Notes: generated by a model not told the origin, from the sequence alone. A stretch of DNA of 64,000 bases from Hyphomicrobiales bacterium (GCA_900473415.1 UCLR01000004.1:1-64000), one strand, 5' to 3'; counted from the stretch's first letter, positions 19,238 to 29,367 are shown. A program made the numbers and translations.

Positions 19238-20476
19238 TCAGTTCCGGCCGGGCGCCGGGTGGAACAGTTGGCCGCGCTCGACCACCAGTACGATCGCGAG
19301 CGCGCATAGCCCGTAAATCGCGAAGCCCAATGTCAGCGGGATGACCGTGCCGTCGAAGTGCTGGCCGATATAGAAGCCGAGCAGTGCGCCGATCACCGTC
19401 GTGACGAAGCCCTGGATCGAGGAGGCCGTGCCGGCGACATGGCCGAGCGGCTCCATCGCCAGAGCGCCGAAATTCGGCCCGATCAGCCCGAAGCAGAACA
19501 TCGCGCCGCCCTGCAGGATTGCGAACGTCCAGAGCGATTCATGGCCGGAGAGCGCCAGAAGCGCGTGGCCGCCGGTCAGCACGATATAGCCGAGCAGAGC
19601 GCCATGTGAGACGCGGCGCATGCCGAGCCGGCCGACGATGCGGGAGTTCACCAGCGAGGCGGCCGCCATGAACATCGCGATCAGCGCGAAGATGGTGGTG
19701 AACAGCTCGGGCGTGCGGAAGACGTCGACGAAGACCTGCTGCGCCGAATTGACGAAGCCGAACAGGCCGCCAAGGATGCAGGCCATTGCCATCATGTAGC
19801 CGACGGCGATGCGGTTGGTCAGCGTCGTGCGGAAGGCGGCGGTGACGCTGGCCGCGTCGATCGGCTTGCGGTCTTCGGGGTGCTGGGTCTCGGGCAGCTT
19901 CACCAGCACCCAGATCATGACGCTGGCGCCGAAGGCGGTGAGGATGCCGAAGATCCAGCGCCAGGGCGCGACCCAGAGGATCGCCTGTCCGATCGAGGGC
20001 GCCAGGATCGGCACGGTGAGGAAGACGATCATCGCCAGCGACATGACGCGCGCCATGTCGCGACCGGAATAGCAGTCCCTGACGATCGAGACGACCAGCA
20101 CGCGCGTCGCGGCCGCGCCAACGCCTTGCACCACGCGCGCCACCATCATCGCCTCGAAGGAGCCGGCGAAGGAACAGGCGATGCTGGCCAGCACATAGAC
20201 CGTGAGCCCGAAGAGCAGCACCGGGCGGCGCCCATAGCGATCCGAGATCGTGCCGTAGATGATCTGCGAGACGCCGAATCCGAGCAGATAGGCCGTGATG
20301 ATCCACTGGCGCTGGTTGGCCTCGGCGATGCCGAGCGCCTCCGCCATGTCCGGCAGGGCCGGCAGCATCGAATCGACGGCAAGCGCGTTCGTCGCCATCA
20401 ACGCGGCGGTCAGGCCCACGAAGGGGTAAAAGCCCATGCCGTGGCGCGGCCGGGCGATGGGAGACATCTCGTTCAT
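19238..20476 (-). CDS. Multidrug efflux MFS transporter, Bcr/CflA type
   Basis: 412 residues from ATG 20476 with about 12 membrane helices. The MFS motif A is present as YGTISDRYGRRPVLLFGL in the loop between helices 2 and 3, and the drug/proton antiporter motif C region lies near AMIVFLTVPILAPSIGQAIL. The arrangement and length match Bcr/CflA exporters (12-TMS DHA1). It would export drugs or metabolites by proton exchange; the substrate is unknown. It lies 133 bases downstream of a glutathione transferase gene on the same strand, possibly co-transcribed. Confidence 0.93.
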   Translation of the reverse strand: MNEMSPIARPRHGMGFYPFVGLTAALMATNALAVDSMLPALPDMAEALGIAEANQRQWIITAYLLGFGVSQIIYGTISDRYGRRPVLLFGLTVYVLASIACSFAGSFEAMMVARVVQGVGAAATRVLVVSIVRDCYSGRDMARVMSLAMIVFLTVPILAPSIGQAILWVAPWRWIFGILTAFGASVMIWVLVKLPETQHPEDRKPIDAASVTAAFRTTLTNRIAVGYMMAMACILGGLFGFVNSAQQVFVDVFRTPELFTTIFALIAMFMAAASLVNSRIVGRLGMRRVSHGALLGYIVLTGGHALLALSGHESLWTFAILQGGAMFCFGLIGPNFGALAMEPLGHVAGTASSIQGFVTTVIGALLGFYIGQHFDGTVIPLTLGFAIYGLCALAIVLVVERGQLFHPAPGRN

Positions 20477-20609
20477 GGCGATCGCAAGAGGCGGCTGCGC
20501 TGAGCGGTCGCAGCAGCGGAGCATCTGTGGAAGACATGAGTAGCCCGCGCGGGCGGGGTGCGGCAACCCGCCCTGCCGGCCGTGTGCCATGCGCCCGGCG
20601 CGTTCCGAA

Positions 20610-21260
20610 TCAGTTCGCTTTCTGCATCTCTGCGATCAGCGCATTGTCGATCGCGTCGGCCCGCTGAGCTGCCGGCCGCGCCCCGAGCCGGGCGCCATAG
20701 GCCTCGAAGGCCGGCCGCTTCTCGATCGTGCCGAACTGCAGACCCCAGAGAATATGGGAACCGACATAGAGATCGGCGGCGCTGAAGCGGTCGCCGAGCA
20801 GATATTCGTCGCCGCTGACGGCCTGCTCCAGCGTGTCCATCACGTCGGCGAAGCTGCCATAGCCGATCGAGCGCTCCCGGCCGGGCGGAACCTCGAGCCC
20901 GAAGGCGTTGTTGCTGACGGCCGCCTCGATCGGTCCCGCGCCGAAGAACAGCCAGCGGTAATACGGACCGCGCAGTCGGCTGCCGGGCTCGGGAGCAAGA
21001 CCGGCCTGCGGGAAGGCATCGGCCAGATAGGCGCAGATCGCGGCGCATTCGGTGACGATCGTCTCGCCGTGGACCAGCGTCGGCACCTTGCCCATCGGAT
21101 TCAGCGCCTTGTAGCCGGCGCTCTTCATCGGCTCGCCGAATCCCATCACCTCGGCGCGGTAAGGCTGGCCGATCTCCTCCAGCATCCAGCGCGCGATCCG
21201 TCCTCGTGACATCGGGTTCGTATAAAGGACGAGTTCGTCGGGGCCGGTTTCGCTAGCCAT
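20610..21260 (-). CDS. Glutathione S-transferase family protein
   Basis: 216 residues. An N-terminal thioredoxin-like domain (LVLYTNPMSRGRIARWMLEE, with a likely catalytic Ser at the PMS position) contains the cis-Pro glutathione site GKVPTLVHG and the ETIVTECAAICAYLAD segment. An all-helical C-terminal domain carries the ADLYVGS N-capping region. It would conjugate or reduce electrophiles with glutathione. It is upstream of an MFS exporter, a detoxification-friendly pairing, but linkage is inferred only. Confidence 0.93.
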   Translation of the reverse strand: MASETGPDELVLYTNPMSRGRIARWMLEEIGQPYRAEVMGFGEPMKSAGYKALNPMGKVPTLVHGETIVTECAAICAYLADAFPQAGLAPEPGSRLRGPYYRWLFFGAGPIEAAVSNNAFGLEVPPGRERSIGYGSFADVMDTLEQAVSGDEYLLGDRFSAADLYVGSHILWGLQFGTIEKRPAFEAYGARLGARPAAQRADAIDNALIAEMQKAN

Positions 21261-21386
21261 GGCATGTCCTTTCTGACGATCGACTGTCGCAACTAACCCG
21301 CAGCCGACGCATGGCGCTGTCAGGAGCGGCTTGCCTGACGCGGGCGGAGCAAGCTGCTATCCTGCGCCGCAAAGCGGGGCGGGAGC

Positions 21387-22079
21387 ATGGACGAATCAGG
21401 CGCGGAACGCAGCATATCCGCCGAGGGCGGACAGGCGTCCCGCTATGTGCAAGGCGTCGCCCGCCGTTTCCGGCTGACGGCGTCGGGACTGAGGTTCGTC
21501 GGCGGCTATGAGAGCCGCGACGGGCGCCTGGAGGACGGGGGGCGCATCGTTGCCGAGGCCCGTGTCCTCGACGGCACGCTCGGGCGCGCCGGCGTTCCGG
21601 GCGATGTCGGCCCCATCGACCTGACATTGCGTCCGCTCGCCGCATCGGCCGGGGAGACGCGGCTCCTGCTGATGCTCGGCTATCGCGAGACGCCTTTCGC
21701 CGAGGCGTTCCTGGCGCCGGCCGTCTTCGACCAGCTCAAGGCCGACATGCTGACGGGGCTGGCGCAGGAGCTTTCACTCAGCGCGACGACGAGCCTCTGG
21801 GTTCTGGCCGAGGATCGCGGCAAGCCCGATGGCGAACCGCTCGACTGGTATCTGGGCCGTGACGGCGACGGGCGCGCTGCGGTGCCTGCGCGCGGCTTCA
21901 TCGAGAGCATCAATTGGCGGCCGCGTCCGGTCGCCGCCGCGCCCGAAGCGGCGCCCGTTCATGAGGACGGGGAGGATTGGCAGGAGAGCATCGCCGACGA
22001 GTTGCGGCGGCTCAACTGGAGCTTCAAGCTGCTCCTGCTCCTGCTCGTCTTCCTGCTGCTGGTCATCGCGCTGAGATAG
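21387..22079 (+). CDS. Hypothetical protein with C-terminal membrane anchor
   Basis: 230 residues. There is no signal peptide. A soluble region of about 180 residues ([40 protein letters not shown]) leads to an acidic stretch (HEDGEDWQESIADELRRLNW) and a single very hydrophobic C-terminal helix (LLLLLLVFLLLVIAL), with only an Arg after it. This is the topology of a tail-anchored protein facing the cytoplasm. I do not recognise the soluble domain. It is divergent from the GST gene and ends before a palindromic repeat. Confidence 0.75.
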   Translation: MDESGAERSISAEGGQASRYVQGVARRFRLTASGLRFVGGYESRDGRLEDGGRIVAEARVLDGTLGRAGVPGDVGPIDLTLRPLAASAGETRLLLMLGYRETPFAEAFLAPAVFDQLKADMLTGLAQELSLSATTSLWVLAEDRGKPDGEPLDWYLGRDGDGRAAVPARGFIESINWRPRPVAAAPEAAPVHEDGEDWQESIADELRRLNWSFKLLLLLLVFLLLVIALR

Positions 22080-22121
22080 GCGCTGACACCCTAACGTCTC
22101 CGACTTTCTGCGGAAACGCGG

Positions 22122-22218
22122 CGTCATCCCGGGCTTGCCCCCGGGATCCATCGTAAGGCTTAAGCGCTCTACGATGGATCCCGGATCGGCGCTGCTTCGC
22201 AGCTTGTCCGGGATGACG
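22122..22218. repeat. Dispersed palindromic repeat (GTCATCCCGG type)
   Basis: gtcatcccgg (22123-22132) to ccgggatgac (22208-22217), with internal ggatccatcgtaagg paired to the cgatggatcc segment. Same borders as the copies at 4329 and 36466. It lies between convergent genes. Confidence 0.78.
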
Positions 22219-22256
22219 GCGTGGTTCCGTGCATAATCAGCACGTCTTTGGCGCCC

Positions 22257-23231
22257 TCAAGGCTCGTGACGGCGGATGCGGCGGATGATCTCGTTCAGCG
22301 CCAGCAGCACCAGCGCCAGGATGAAGGGCAGGATGTAGTAGACGACGCGGAAGATCAGCAGCGCGCCGAGCACATGCTCGAACGGAAGCCGGTTGAGCGC
22401 GACCAGTATGGTCGCCTCGAAGACGCCGAGCCCGCCCGGCGCGTGGCTGGCGATGCCGATCAGGCAGGCGAAGATATAGGCCGCGAGAAAGGTCGGATAT
22501 TCGAGGTTGTAGCCGCCCGGCAGCAGCACGAAGAGCACCGCCGCCGCGGCGCTGACCTCGCAGGCGCCGAGCGTCATCTGGCCGAGCGTGACCCACAGGC
22601 CCGGCAGCGGCAGGTTCCAGCCTCTGACGCGCAGGCTCCGCTCGCCCGTCGCGACCCAGATGAGGTAGCCGAGGATGCCTAGGCCGACGAGGCCGCCGAC
22701 GAGCTGGACGACGAGCGGAGAGGTGCGCGCCAGCGTCGCGACCGCCTCGGCCGAATAGATCAGGCTGGCGCAGAGGATGGCGCCGAGGCCGAGCCAGAAG
22801 GTGAGGCCGGCGATCACCGTCAGGCTCGCCACTTCCGAGGCGCGGATGCCCTTCGGCGAATAGATCCAGTAGCGCACCGTTCCGCCCGTCACGATCGGGA
22901 AGCCGAGCGTGAACGACACCGAATAGGAGGTGAAGGAGGCCAGCGCCGTGGTGCGGTAGGGGATCGAGAGGCCGAGCCGGCGCAGCGCCAGCGCGTCGTA
23001 GCCGGTGAGCAGCAGATAGCTCAGTGCCGTGAAGCCGGCCGCCAGCCCGAGCTGGCGCAGGCTCGCATTGGCGAAGGCGTCGGCGAGTTCCGCCGGCTCC
23101 ATCTGGCTGACGATGTGCCAGAGCACGACGAGCGAGGCGCCGAAGATGGCGATGCTCGCCAGCGGGCCGAGCCACCACCAGCGGCTGCGCCTGCGCAGGG
23201 GCATTCCTGGCTCATGCGGGCCGAACGACAT
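22257..23231 (-). CDS. Lysylphosphatidylglycerol synthase/UPF0104-type integral membrane protein
   Basis: 324 residues from ATG 23231, with about eight membrane helices. It resembles the flippase half of MprF/AglD (UPF0104): SYSVSFTLGFPIVTGGTVRYWIY, GLTFWLGLGAILCASLI and the conserved FACLIGIASHAPGGLGVFEATIL block near 265-290. No aminoacyl-transfer domain is present, so it probably moves a lipid or polyprenyl-linked substrate across the inner membrane rather than making one. The protein starts with an Arg-rich cytoplasmic tail. The neighbours give no pathway clue. Confidence 0.85.
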   Translation of the reverse strand: MSFGPHEPGMPLRRRSRWWWLGPLASIAIFGASLVVLWHIVSQMEPAELADAFANASLRQLGLAAGFTALSYLLLTGYDALALRRLGLSIPYRTTALASFTSYSVSFTLGFPIVTGGTVRYWIYSPKGIRASEVASLTVIAGLTFWLGLGAILCASLIYSAEAVATLARTSPLVVQLVGGLVGLGILGYLIWVATGERSLRVRGWNLPLPGLWVTLGQMTLGACEVSAAAAVLFVLLPGGYNLEYPTFLAAYIFACLIGIASHAPGGLGVFEATILVALNRLPFEHVLGALLIFRVVYYILPFILALVLLALNEIIRRIRRHEP

Positions 23232-23398
23232 GCGGTCTCTGGGTTCGGCGCCGCCGCGGTCTGCGGCGACGAGGTGGCAGGCGAGAGGGCGCGGGCGCAC
23301 CCCGGCCGCAGACATAACGCGTCTTCGGCGATGCACAAGCCGCCGCGGCGAATGGACCTATGAGGGAACCGATCGCGCCTGCGCGCGATTGACGCGCC

Positions 23399-25363
23399 TT
23401 AGACCGTCACCTGCGTGCCGACCTCGACGACGCGGCCGGTCGGGATCTGGAAGAAGCTCGTGGCGTCGGTCGCGCTCTTGGTCAGGCTGATGAAGAGGTT
23501 GTCCTGCCACATCGGCATGCCCGATTGCGGCGAGGCCTTGATCGAACGGCGCGACAGGAAGAACGAGGTCGACATGATGTCGAACTTGAAGCCCTGCTTG
23601 CGCAACATGGCCAGGCCCTTCGGCACGTTCGGGCTTTCCATGTAGCCGTAGACCATGTCGACCCGCCAGAAATCGTCGGTGATGCGGGAGAGGCGCACGC
23701 GCTCCTCCTCGGCGACGCGCGGCGTGTCGGCGGAGCGCACGGTCAGGATGACGTTGCGCTCGTGCAGCACCTTGTTGTGCTTGAGGTTGTGCAGCAGCGA
23801 GGCCGGTGCGGTTTCCGGATCGCTGGTCAGGAAGACGGCCATGCCCTTCACCCGCACCGGCGGGCTCTTGGAGAGCATGCTGACGAGCTCGAGCAGCGGC
23901 ACATCGGTCTTGCGGGTCTTGTCGAACAGGATCTTGGTGCCGCGCATCCAGGTCCACATCACCAGCGTCAGCACCATGGCGAGCAGCACCGGCACATAGC
24001 CGCCATGGAAGAGCTTCAGCATGTTGGCCGAGAAGAAGGACACGTCGACGATGAAGAACGGCAGGATCAGCGCCGCGGTCGCCGGCACGCTCCAGCCCCA
24101 ATGGCGGCGGATGACGATGGCTGCGAGCATGGAGGAGACCACCATCGTCCCGAAGACCGAGATGCCATAGGCGTGCGACAGGCTCGACGAGGTGCGGAAC
24201 GACCAGACCAGGATCAGCACGACGACCAGCAGCAGCAGATTGACGCGGGGCACGTAGATCTGGCCCGAGGTCTGCTCGGAGGTGTGGCGGATCTCCATGC
24301 GCGGCAGCAGGCCGAGCTGGATCGCCTGCCGCGTCAGCGAGAACGCGCCCGTGATGACGGACTGGCTGGCGATGATGGTCGCCACCGTCGCCAGCACCAC
24401 GAAGGCCGGCAGAAGCCCGGGCGGTGCGAGCCGGTAGAACGGATTGTCGACCGCGGTCGGGTCGGCGAGGATCAGCGCGCCCTGGCCGAGATAGTTGAGC
24501 CATAGCGCCGGGAAGACGACGTAGAGCCAGGCGCCGCGGATCGGGCCGCGGCCGAAATGGCCCATATCGGCATAGAGCGCCTCGGCGCCCGTCACCGCCA
24601 GGCAGACCGAGCCCAGCACCGCGAGCGCCACGCCGGCATGGTCGCGGAAGAACAGCAGGGCGTAATACGGATTGATCGAGCGGAAGACGCTGAGGTCGTC
24701 GGCGATGTGATAGATCCCGAGCACACCCAGCGTCAGGAACCAGATCAGCATGATCGGGCCGAAGAAGGTCGCGACGCGATGCGTTCCGTGGCTCTGCATC
24801 ACGAAGAGGACGATCAGGATCGCCGACGCGATCCAGAGGATGTAGTCGTCCAGAGCCGGCGTGATCAGCTTCACACCCTCGATCGCCGAGAGCACCGAGA
24901 TGGCCGGGGTGATGACGGTGTCGCCGTAGAACAGGCCCGCGCCGATCATGCCGAGCAGCAGGGCGAAATGGCTGCGCGCCCGCCCGAGGCTGCGCTGGGC
25001 GAGCGCCACCAGCGTCAGGATGCCGCCTTCGCCGTTGTTGTCGGCCCGCATCAGCATCACGACGTATTTCAGGGTCACCACGACGACCAGCGACCACAGG
25101 ATCAGCGAGAGCACGCCGATGACGACGGTGTCGGGAACCGACGCGTTCTCGACGCCCCCCGTGGCGGCCATAATGGTCTCGCGCAGCGCATAGAGCGGGC
25201 TGGTGCCGATATCGCCATAGACGACGCCGAGCGCGCCCAGCGCCAGCGCGGCGAAGCCGGTCTTGCCGTGGCCGTTGCCATGCGGCTGGCCATGGCCGTC
25301 GTCGAGCCCGAAACGGGCATCCTCCGGCCGGACGGCCACAGGAGTCGGCTGGTCATGCCCCAT
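23399..25363 (-). CDS. kup: Low-affinity potassium uptake protein Kup
   Basis: 654 residues, usual length. An inner-membrane K+/H+ symporter with about 12 helices, starting at [20 protein letters not shown] near residue 43, and a cytoplasmic C-terminal domain. Other family blocks are [39 protein letters not shown] and [20 protein letters not shown]. The N-terminus before the first helix is His/Gly-rich. It is an isolated minus-strand gene; no regulatory element such as a c-di-AMP riboswitch was recognised. Confidence 0.97.
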   Translation of the reverse strand: MGHDQPTPVAVRPEDARFGLDDGHGQPHGNGHGKTGFAALALGALGVVYGDIGTSPLYALRETIMAATGGVENASVPDTVVIGVLSLILWSLVVVVTLKYVVMLMRADNNGEGGILTLVALAQRSLGRARSHFALLLGMIGAGLFYGDTVITPAISVLSAIEGVKLITPALDDYILWIASAILIVLFVMQSHGTHRVATFFGPIMLIWFLTLGVLGIYHIADDLSVFRSINPYYALLFFRDHAGVALAVLGSVCLAVTGAEALYADMGHFGRGPIRGAWLYVVFPALWLNYLGQGALILADPTAVDNPFYRLAPPGLLPAFVVLATVATIIASQSVITGAFSLTRQAIQLGLLPRMEIRHTSEQTSGQIYVPRVNLLLLVVVLILVWSFRTSSSLSHAYGISVFGTMVVSSMLAAIVIRRHWGWSVPATAALILPFFIVDVSFFSANMLKLFHGGYVPVLLAMVLTLVMWTWMRGTKILFDKTRKTDVPLLELVSMLSKSPPVRVKGMAVFLTSDPETAPASLLHNLKHNKVLHERNVILTVRSADTPRVAEEERVRLSRITDDFWRVDMVYGYMESPNVPKGLAMLRKQGFKFDIMSTSFFLSRRSIKASPQSGMPMWQDNLFISLTKSATDATSFFQIPTGRVVEVGTQVTV

Positions 25364-25443
25364 AGGGGAACTCCGCGCGTGCTGCGATGCAGCGAAAGGC
25401 CGGGGCCTCTAGCATAATGTATGCGGGGCGCAAAGGTGTCGAA

Positions 25444-26718
25444 TCAGTCGGTGCTGCCAACGCCGCTGCCGAAGCGCTTGACGACATAGTTCGCGACCAT
25501 GGCCTTGAACTCCTCCGCGATCCCGGCGCCGCGCAGGGTCGCCACCTTCTTGCCGTCGACGAAGACGGGGGCGGTCGGGGCTTCGCCCGTGCCAGGCAGC
25601 GAGATGCCGATATCGGCATGCTTGGACTCGCCCGGTCCGTTGACGATGCAGCCCATCACCGCGACGTTGAGGTTCTCGACGCCCGGATAGGTGTTCTTCC
25701 ACTCCGGCATGGAGCTGGAGATCCAGTCCTGAATGTCGCGCGCCAGCTCCTGGAAGACCGTGGAGGTCGTGCGCCCGCAGCCCGGGCAGGCGGCGACGAG
25801 CGGCACGAAGGCGCGGAAACCCATCGTCTGCAGCAGTTCCTGCGCCGTCTTGACCTCGAGCGTGCGGTCGCCGCCGGGCTCCGGCGTCAGCGAATAGCGG
25901 ATGGTGTCGCCGATGCCTTCCTGCAGCAGAATGCCGAGTGCAGCGGAGGAGGCGACGATGCCCTTCGTGCCCATGCCGGCCTCGGTCAGCCCGAGATGGA
26001 TGGCGTAGTTCGCCCGGCTCGCCAGCATGCGGTAGACCGTGATCAGGTCCTGCACGCCGGAGACCTTGGCCGAAAGGATGATGTATTCGCGACCCAGGCC
26101 GATCTCCTCCGCGCGCTCGGCCGAGAGCAGCGCCGATTGCACCATCGCCTCGCGCATGATGGCACGGGCGTCGAGCGGGCGCACCGCGCGGGCGTTCTCG
26201 TCCATCAGCGCGGTCAGCAGCTCCTGGTCGAGCGAGCCCCAGTTGGCACCGATACGGACCGGCTTGCCGTGCCGGATCGCCATCTCGATGATCTGGGAGA
26301 ACTGCTTGTCCTTCTTGTCCTTGAAGCCGACATTGCCCGGGTTGATCCGGTATTTCGCCAGTGCCTCGGCGCAGGCCGGATGGTCGGCGAGCAGCTTGTG
26401 CCCGATGTAGTGGAAGTCGCCGACCAGCGGCACGTCAATACCGACGCGGTCGAGCCGCTCGCGGATCTTCGGCACGGCGGCCGCAGCCTCGTCGCGGTCG
26501 ACGGTGATGCGAACGAGTTCCGAACCCTGACGGGCCAGTGCGGCGACCTGCGCGACAGTGGCGGCGACATCGGCCGTGTCGGTGTTGGTCATCGACTGTA
26601 CGACGATGGGCGCGCCGCCGCCGACCGTGACATGGCCGACCTTGACCGGCACGGTGAGCTGGCGGCCGAGCGGACCAGCCCGTTCCGGCGTCAGGTATGA
26701 GAAGGCGCGCTCATTCAT
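25444..26718 (-). CDS. ispG: 4-hydroxy-3-methylbut-2-enyl-diphosphate synthase IspG (GcpE)
   Basis: 424 residues. A 4Fe-4S enzyme of the MEP isoprenoid pathway that reduces MEcPP to HMBPP. The N-terminal barrel includes [17 protein letters not shown] and [17 protein letters not shown]. The cluster cysteines are seen in [13 protein letters not shown] and in the C-terminal [10 protein letters not shown]. It lies 13 bases after a Fur-family regulator gene on the same strand and is probably co-transcribed with it. Confidence 0.98.
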   Translation of the reverse strand: MNERAFSYLTPERAGPLGRQLTVPVKVGHVTVGGGAPIVVQSMTNTDTADVAATVAQVAALARQGSELVRITVDRDEAAAAVPKIRERLDRVGIDVPLVGDFHYIGHKLLADHPACAEALAKYRINPGNVGFKDKKDKQFSQIIEMAIRHGKPVRIGANWGSLDQELLTALMDENARAVRPLDARAIMREAMVQSALLSAERAEEIGLGREYIILSAKVSGVQDLITVYRMLASRANYAIHLGLTEAGMGTKGIVASSAALGILLQEGIGDTIRYSLTPEPGGDRTLEVKTAQELLQTMGFRAFVPLVAACPGCGRTTSTVFQELARDIQDWISSSMPEWKNTYPGVENLNVAVMGCIVNGPGESKHADIGISLPGTGEAPTAPVFVDGKKVATLRGAGIAEEFKAMVANYVVKRFGSGVGSTD

Positions 26719-26731
26719 GCGGGCTCATCTA

Positions 26732-27274
26732 TCATGAAGCGGCGTTGCGGCAATGCTCGCAGAGGCCGACGATCTCGACCATCTGGTGCGAAGGAGAGAA
26801 TTGCCGGATTTCGGTGACCGCCGCCACAGCCTTCTTCATGGCGGACGAGGAATCCTCGTCGACCCCTCCACAGGCCTCGCAGATCAGGAAGGCGACGACA
26901 TCGTCCGCGCCGTGTCCGTGGAGGCAGGCGATATAGGCATTCTTCGAGGAAAGCCGGTGGACGAAGCCCTGTTCGACCAGGAAATCCAGTGCGCGATAGA
27001 TCGAGATCGGTGCGAGCCGGCGCCCGCCTGCGGGCGAGATGCGGTCGGCGAGGTCATAGGCTCCGACCGGGCGGTGATCGGCATGGAGAGCCTCCAGCGC
27101 CTGGCGCCGGATCGGAGTCAGGCGCAGGCCCCGCTCCTTGCAGAGGCGCTCGGCCCGCGCCAGCGCCTCCGCGCCATGGGCACGATGATCCTGCGCGTGA
27201 CGGCAGGTCTCCCCGTCATGCATATCGTGCGCATGGTCGCCATGCGCATGGGCGTGTGGCTGCAATTTCGTCAT
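26732..27274 (-). CDS. Fur-family transcriptional regulator, probably zinc-responsive (Zur-like)
   Basis: 180 residues from ATG 27274. A His-rich N-terminal tail (HAHAHGDHAHDMHDGETC, residues 7-24) precedes a Fur winged helix (LTPIRRQALEALHADHRPVG) and dimerisation domain. Metal ligands include CLHGHG, CEACG and the final CEHC. The two CxxC pairs form the structural zinc site. The His tail and overall form suggest Zur rather than Fur, Irr or PerR, but ligands alone do not settle the metal. It is divergent from bdhA and upstream of ispG. No clear Zur box was recognised in the 112-base gap. Confidence 0.85.
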   Translation of the reverse strand: MTKLQPHAHAHGDHAHDMHDGETCRHAQDHRAHGAEALARAERLCKERGLRLTPIRRQALEALHADHRPVGAYDLADRISPAGGRRLAPISIYRALDFLVEQGFVHRLSSKNAYIACLHGHGADDVVAFLICEACGGVDEDSSSAMKKAVAAVTEIRQFSPSHQMVEIVGLCEHCRNAAS

Positions 27275-27386
27275 GTTGCGTTGCGAAGACTCATCGGGCA
27301 ACCTGCTGTCCTGTCGTTGCGGCAATTGCCCTGTTCCAGTCAGAACCTAAGCATTTTCTTCCCGATTGTCAGGAGCCTCGACGATC

Positions 27387-28172
27387 ATGTTTCTCAAGGA
27401 CCGTGCTGCCGCCATCACCGGCTCGACGTCGGGCATTGGCCTCGCCTATGCCCGCGCACTCGCCAAAGAGGGCGCCAATCTCGTCATCAACGGCATCATG
27501 CCGCCGGACGAGGCGGAGAAGCTTCGTGCTGATCTTGCCCAGGAATTCGGCGTCAAGGTGGTGTTCTCCCCCGCCGACATGACCAAGCCCGCGGAGATCG
27601 CCGCGTTCATCGCGGAGGGCGAGAAGGCCTTCGGCGCGATCGATATCCTGATCAACAATGCCGGCATCCAGTATGTCGCGCCGATCGACGAGTTCCCGTT
27701 GGAGAAATGGGACCAGATCATCGCGATCAACCTGTCCTCGGCCTTCCATACGATCAGGGCCGCCCTGCCGAAGATGAAGGAGAAGGGCTGGGGCCGCATC
27801 ATCAACACCGCCTCGGCGCATGCGCTCGTGGCCTCGCCGTTCAAGTCGGCCTATGTCGCCGCCAAGCACGGCATCGCCGGGCTGACCAAGACGGCGGCGC
27901 TCGAGGTCGCGACCAAGGGCATCACCGTCAACGCCATCGCGCCGGGCTATGTCTGGACGCCGCTGGTCGAGAAGCAGATCCCCGACACGATGAAGGTCCG
28001 CGGATTGACCCGCGAGCAGGTCATCAACGACGTGATGCTGGAAGGCCAGCCGACCAAGGAGTTCGTCACGGTCGAGCAGGTGGCGGCGCTGGCCGTCTTC
28101 CTCTGCACCGACGGCGCGAAGTCGATCACCGGCGCGACGCTGCCGATCGACGGCGGCTGGACGGCCGAGTGA
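27387..28172 (+). CDS. bdhA: 3-hydroxybutyrate dehydrogenase (SDR family)
   Basis: 261 residues from ATG 27387 (CAGGAG upstream). Oxidises D-3-hydroxybutyrate to acetoacetate with NAD+, in polyhydroxybutyrate turnover. SDR features are intact: cofactor loop TGSTSGIG at 11-18, NNAG at 90-93, and catalytic S143, Y156 and K160 in NTASAHALVASPFKSAYVAA. The HALVASPFKSAYVAAKHG block and C-terminal LPIDGGWTAE are typical of BdhA. Its stop overlaps the GTG start of a patatin gene, indicating an operon. Confidence 0.95.
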   Translation: MFLKDRAAAITGSTSGIGLAYARALAKEGANLVINGIMPPDEAEKLRADLAQEFGVKVVFSPADMTKPAEIAAFIAEGEKAFGAIDILINNAGIQYVAPIDEFPLEKWDQIIAINLSSAFHTIRAALPKMKEKGWGRIINTASAHALVASPFKSAYVAAKHGIAGLTKTAALEVATKGITVNAIAPGYVWTPLVEKQIPDTMKVRGLTREQVINDVMLEGQPTKEFVTVEQVAALAVFLCTDGAKSITGATLPIDGGWTAE

Positions 28173-29236
28173 GCGGGCGCCAGCCGCGTAGCGAGCCGAT
28201 CCTCGGGCTCGCCGGCCCGAAGGCGCAGAAGACGGTGTCGCTGGCGCTCCAGGGCGGCGGCGCGCACGGCGCCTTCACCTGGGGTGTCCTCGATGCGATC
28301 CTCGAGGACGGGCGGCTCGGCATCGAGGCGCTGACCGGCACCAGCGCCGGCGCCATGAACGCCGTGGTGATGGTCGAGGGCTGGCTCGAGGGCGGGGTCG
28401 ACGGCGCGCGCGCCCAGCTCGAGACCTTCTGGCGGGCGGTCAGCGTCGACGGCAAATATGGCGGCGCCCAGCGTTCACTGCTCGACACCATGCTGGGCGC
28501 CTGGGGGCATGACGGCACGCCGCCGGGCATGGTCTTCTTCGAGATGCTCTCGAAGGTGGCGAGCCCCTATGACGTCAATCCGCTCAACATCAATCCGCTG
28601 CGCGGCGTCATCGCGGACCTGATCGACTTCGGGAAGGTCCGGGCCTGCGAGACGGTCAAGCTCTTCATCGCCGCCACCAATGTCCGCACCGGCAAGATCG
28701 CGCTGTTCGAGCGGAGCGAACTGACGGCGGATCACCTGATGGCCTCGGCCTGCCTGCCCATGGTCTTTCAGGCGGTCGAGATCCAGGGCGAGGCCTATTG
28801 GGACGGCGGCTATATGGGCAATCCGGCCCTGTTCCCGCTGTTCTACCAGGCCCATTCCGACGACATCCTGCTGGTGCAGATCAATCCGCTCCGGCGCAAG
28901 GAACTGCCGACCCGGGCACGTGAGATCCAGGACCGGCTGAACGAGATTACCTTCAACGCCTCGCTGCTGCGCGAATTGCGCGCGATCGACTTCGTCAACC
29001 GCCTCATCGACGCCGGCAAGCTGCCGCGCGAGGAGTACAAGCGGGTGCTGATGCACCGCATCGACGGCGGCGCACCGCTCGCGGAGCTGACCTCGTCCTC
29101 GCGGATGAATGCCGACTGGTCGTTCCTGCTGAGGCTGCGCGACATGGGGCGCACGGCAGGCAAGCGCTGGCTGAGGCGTAACTTCGAGGCCATCGGCAAG
29201 ACCGGGACGATCGACCTTCGCGAGGCGTTCTCCTGA
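28169..29236 (+). CDS. Patatin-like phospholipase family protein
   Basis: 355 residues from GTG 28169, which overlaps the bdhA stop (GTGA); no better start is seen nearby. A lipid acyl hydrolase with a Ser-Asp dyad: oxyanion hole GGGAHG at 29-34, nucleophile S59 in GTSAG, and Asp in WDGGYMGNP near residue 212. Patatins next to bdhA suggest a part in polyhydroxybutyrate granule or fatty-acyl turnover, for example as a depolymerase or granule lipase, but this is inferred from neighbourhood only. No signal peptide, so it is cytoplasmic. Confidence 0.93.
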   Translation: MSGRQPRSEPILGLAGPKAQKTVSLALQGGGAHGAFTWGVLDAILEDGRLGIEALTGTSAGAMNAVVMVEGWLEGGVDGARAQLETFWRAVSVDGKYGGAQRSLLDTMLGAWGHDGTPPGMVFFEMLSKVASPYDVNPLNINPLRGVIADLIDFGKVRACETVKLFIAATNVRTGKIALFERSELTADHLMASACLPMVFQAVEIQGEAYWDGGYMGNPALFPLFYQAHSDDILLVQINPLRRKELPTRAREIQDRLNEITFNASLLRELRAIDFVNRLIDAGKLPREEYKRVLMHRIDGGAPLAELTSSSRMNADWSFLLRLRDMGRTAGKRWLRRNFEAIGKTGTIDLREAFS

Positions 29237-29258
29237 GCGGCGAGGATATGAATCCCGC

Positions 29259-29354
29259 CGTCATGCTCAGGCTTGACCCGAGCATCTCGTAAACCAGTGT
29301 TCTTGGGTCCTGAGATTCTCGGGTCACCGCTATGCGGCGCCCGAGAATGACGCC
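29259..29354. repeat. Dispersed palindromic repeat
   Basis: cgtcatgctcaggcttgacc opens and cgcccgagaatgacgcc closes; the second half (gagattctcgggtcaccgctatgcggcgcccgag) nearly repeats the copy at 17019-17058. It lies between the convergent patatin and maeB genes. Confidence 0.76.
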
Positions 29355-29367
29355 GAGCGTCGAGCGC

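Noticed and set aside
20477-20609. A small Cys-containing leader peptide before the MFS gene
   Set aside because: The in-frame extension contains CCDRS but has no ribosome site, and the Cys pair is not near a stop codon.
27275-27386. Zur or Fur box between the regulator and bdhA
   Set aside because: No convincing AT-rich inverted repeat of the expected form was found in this gap.
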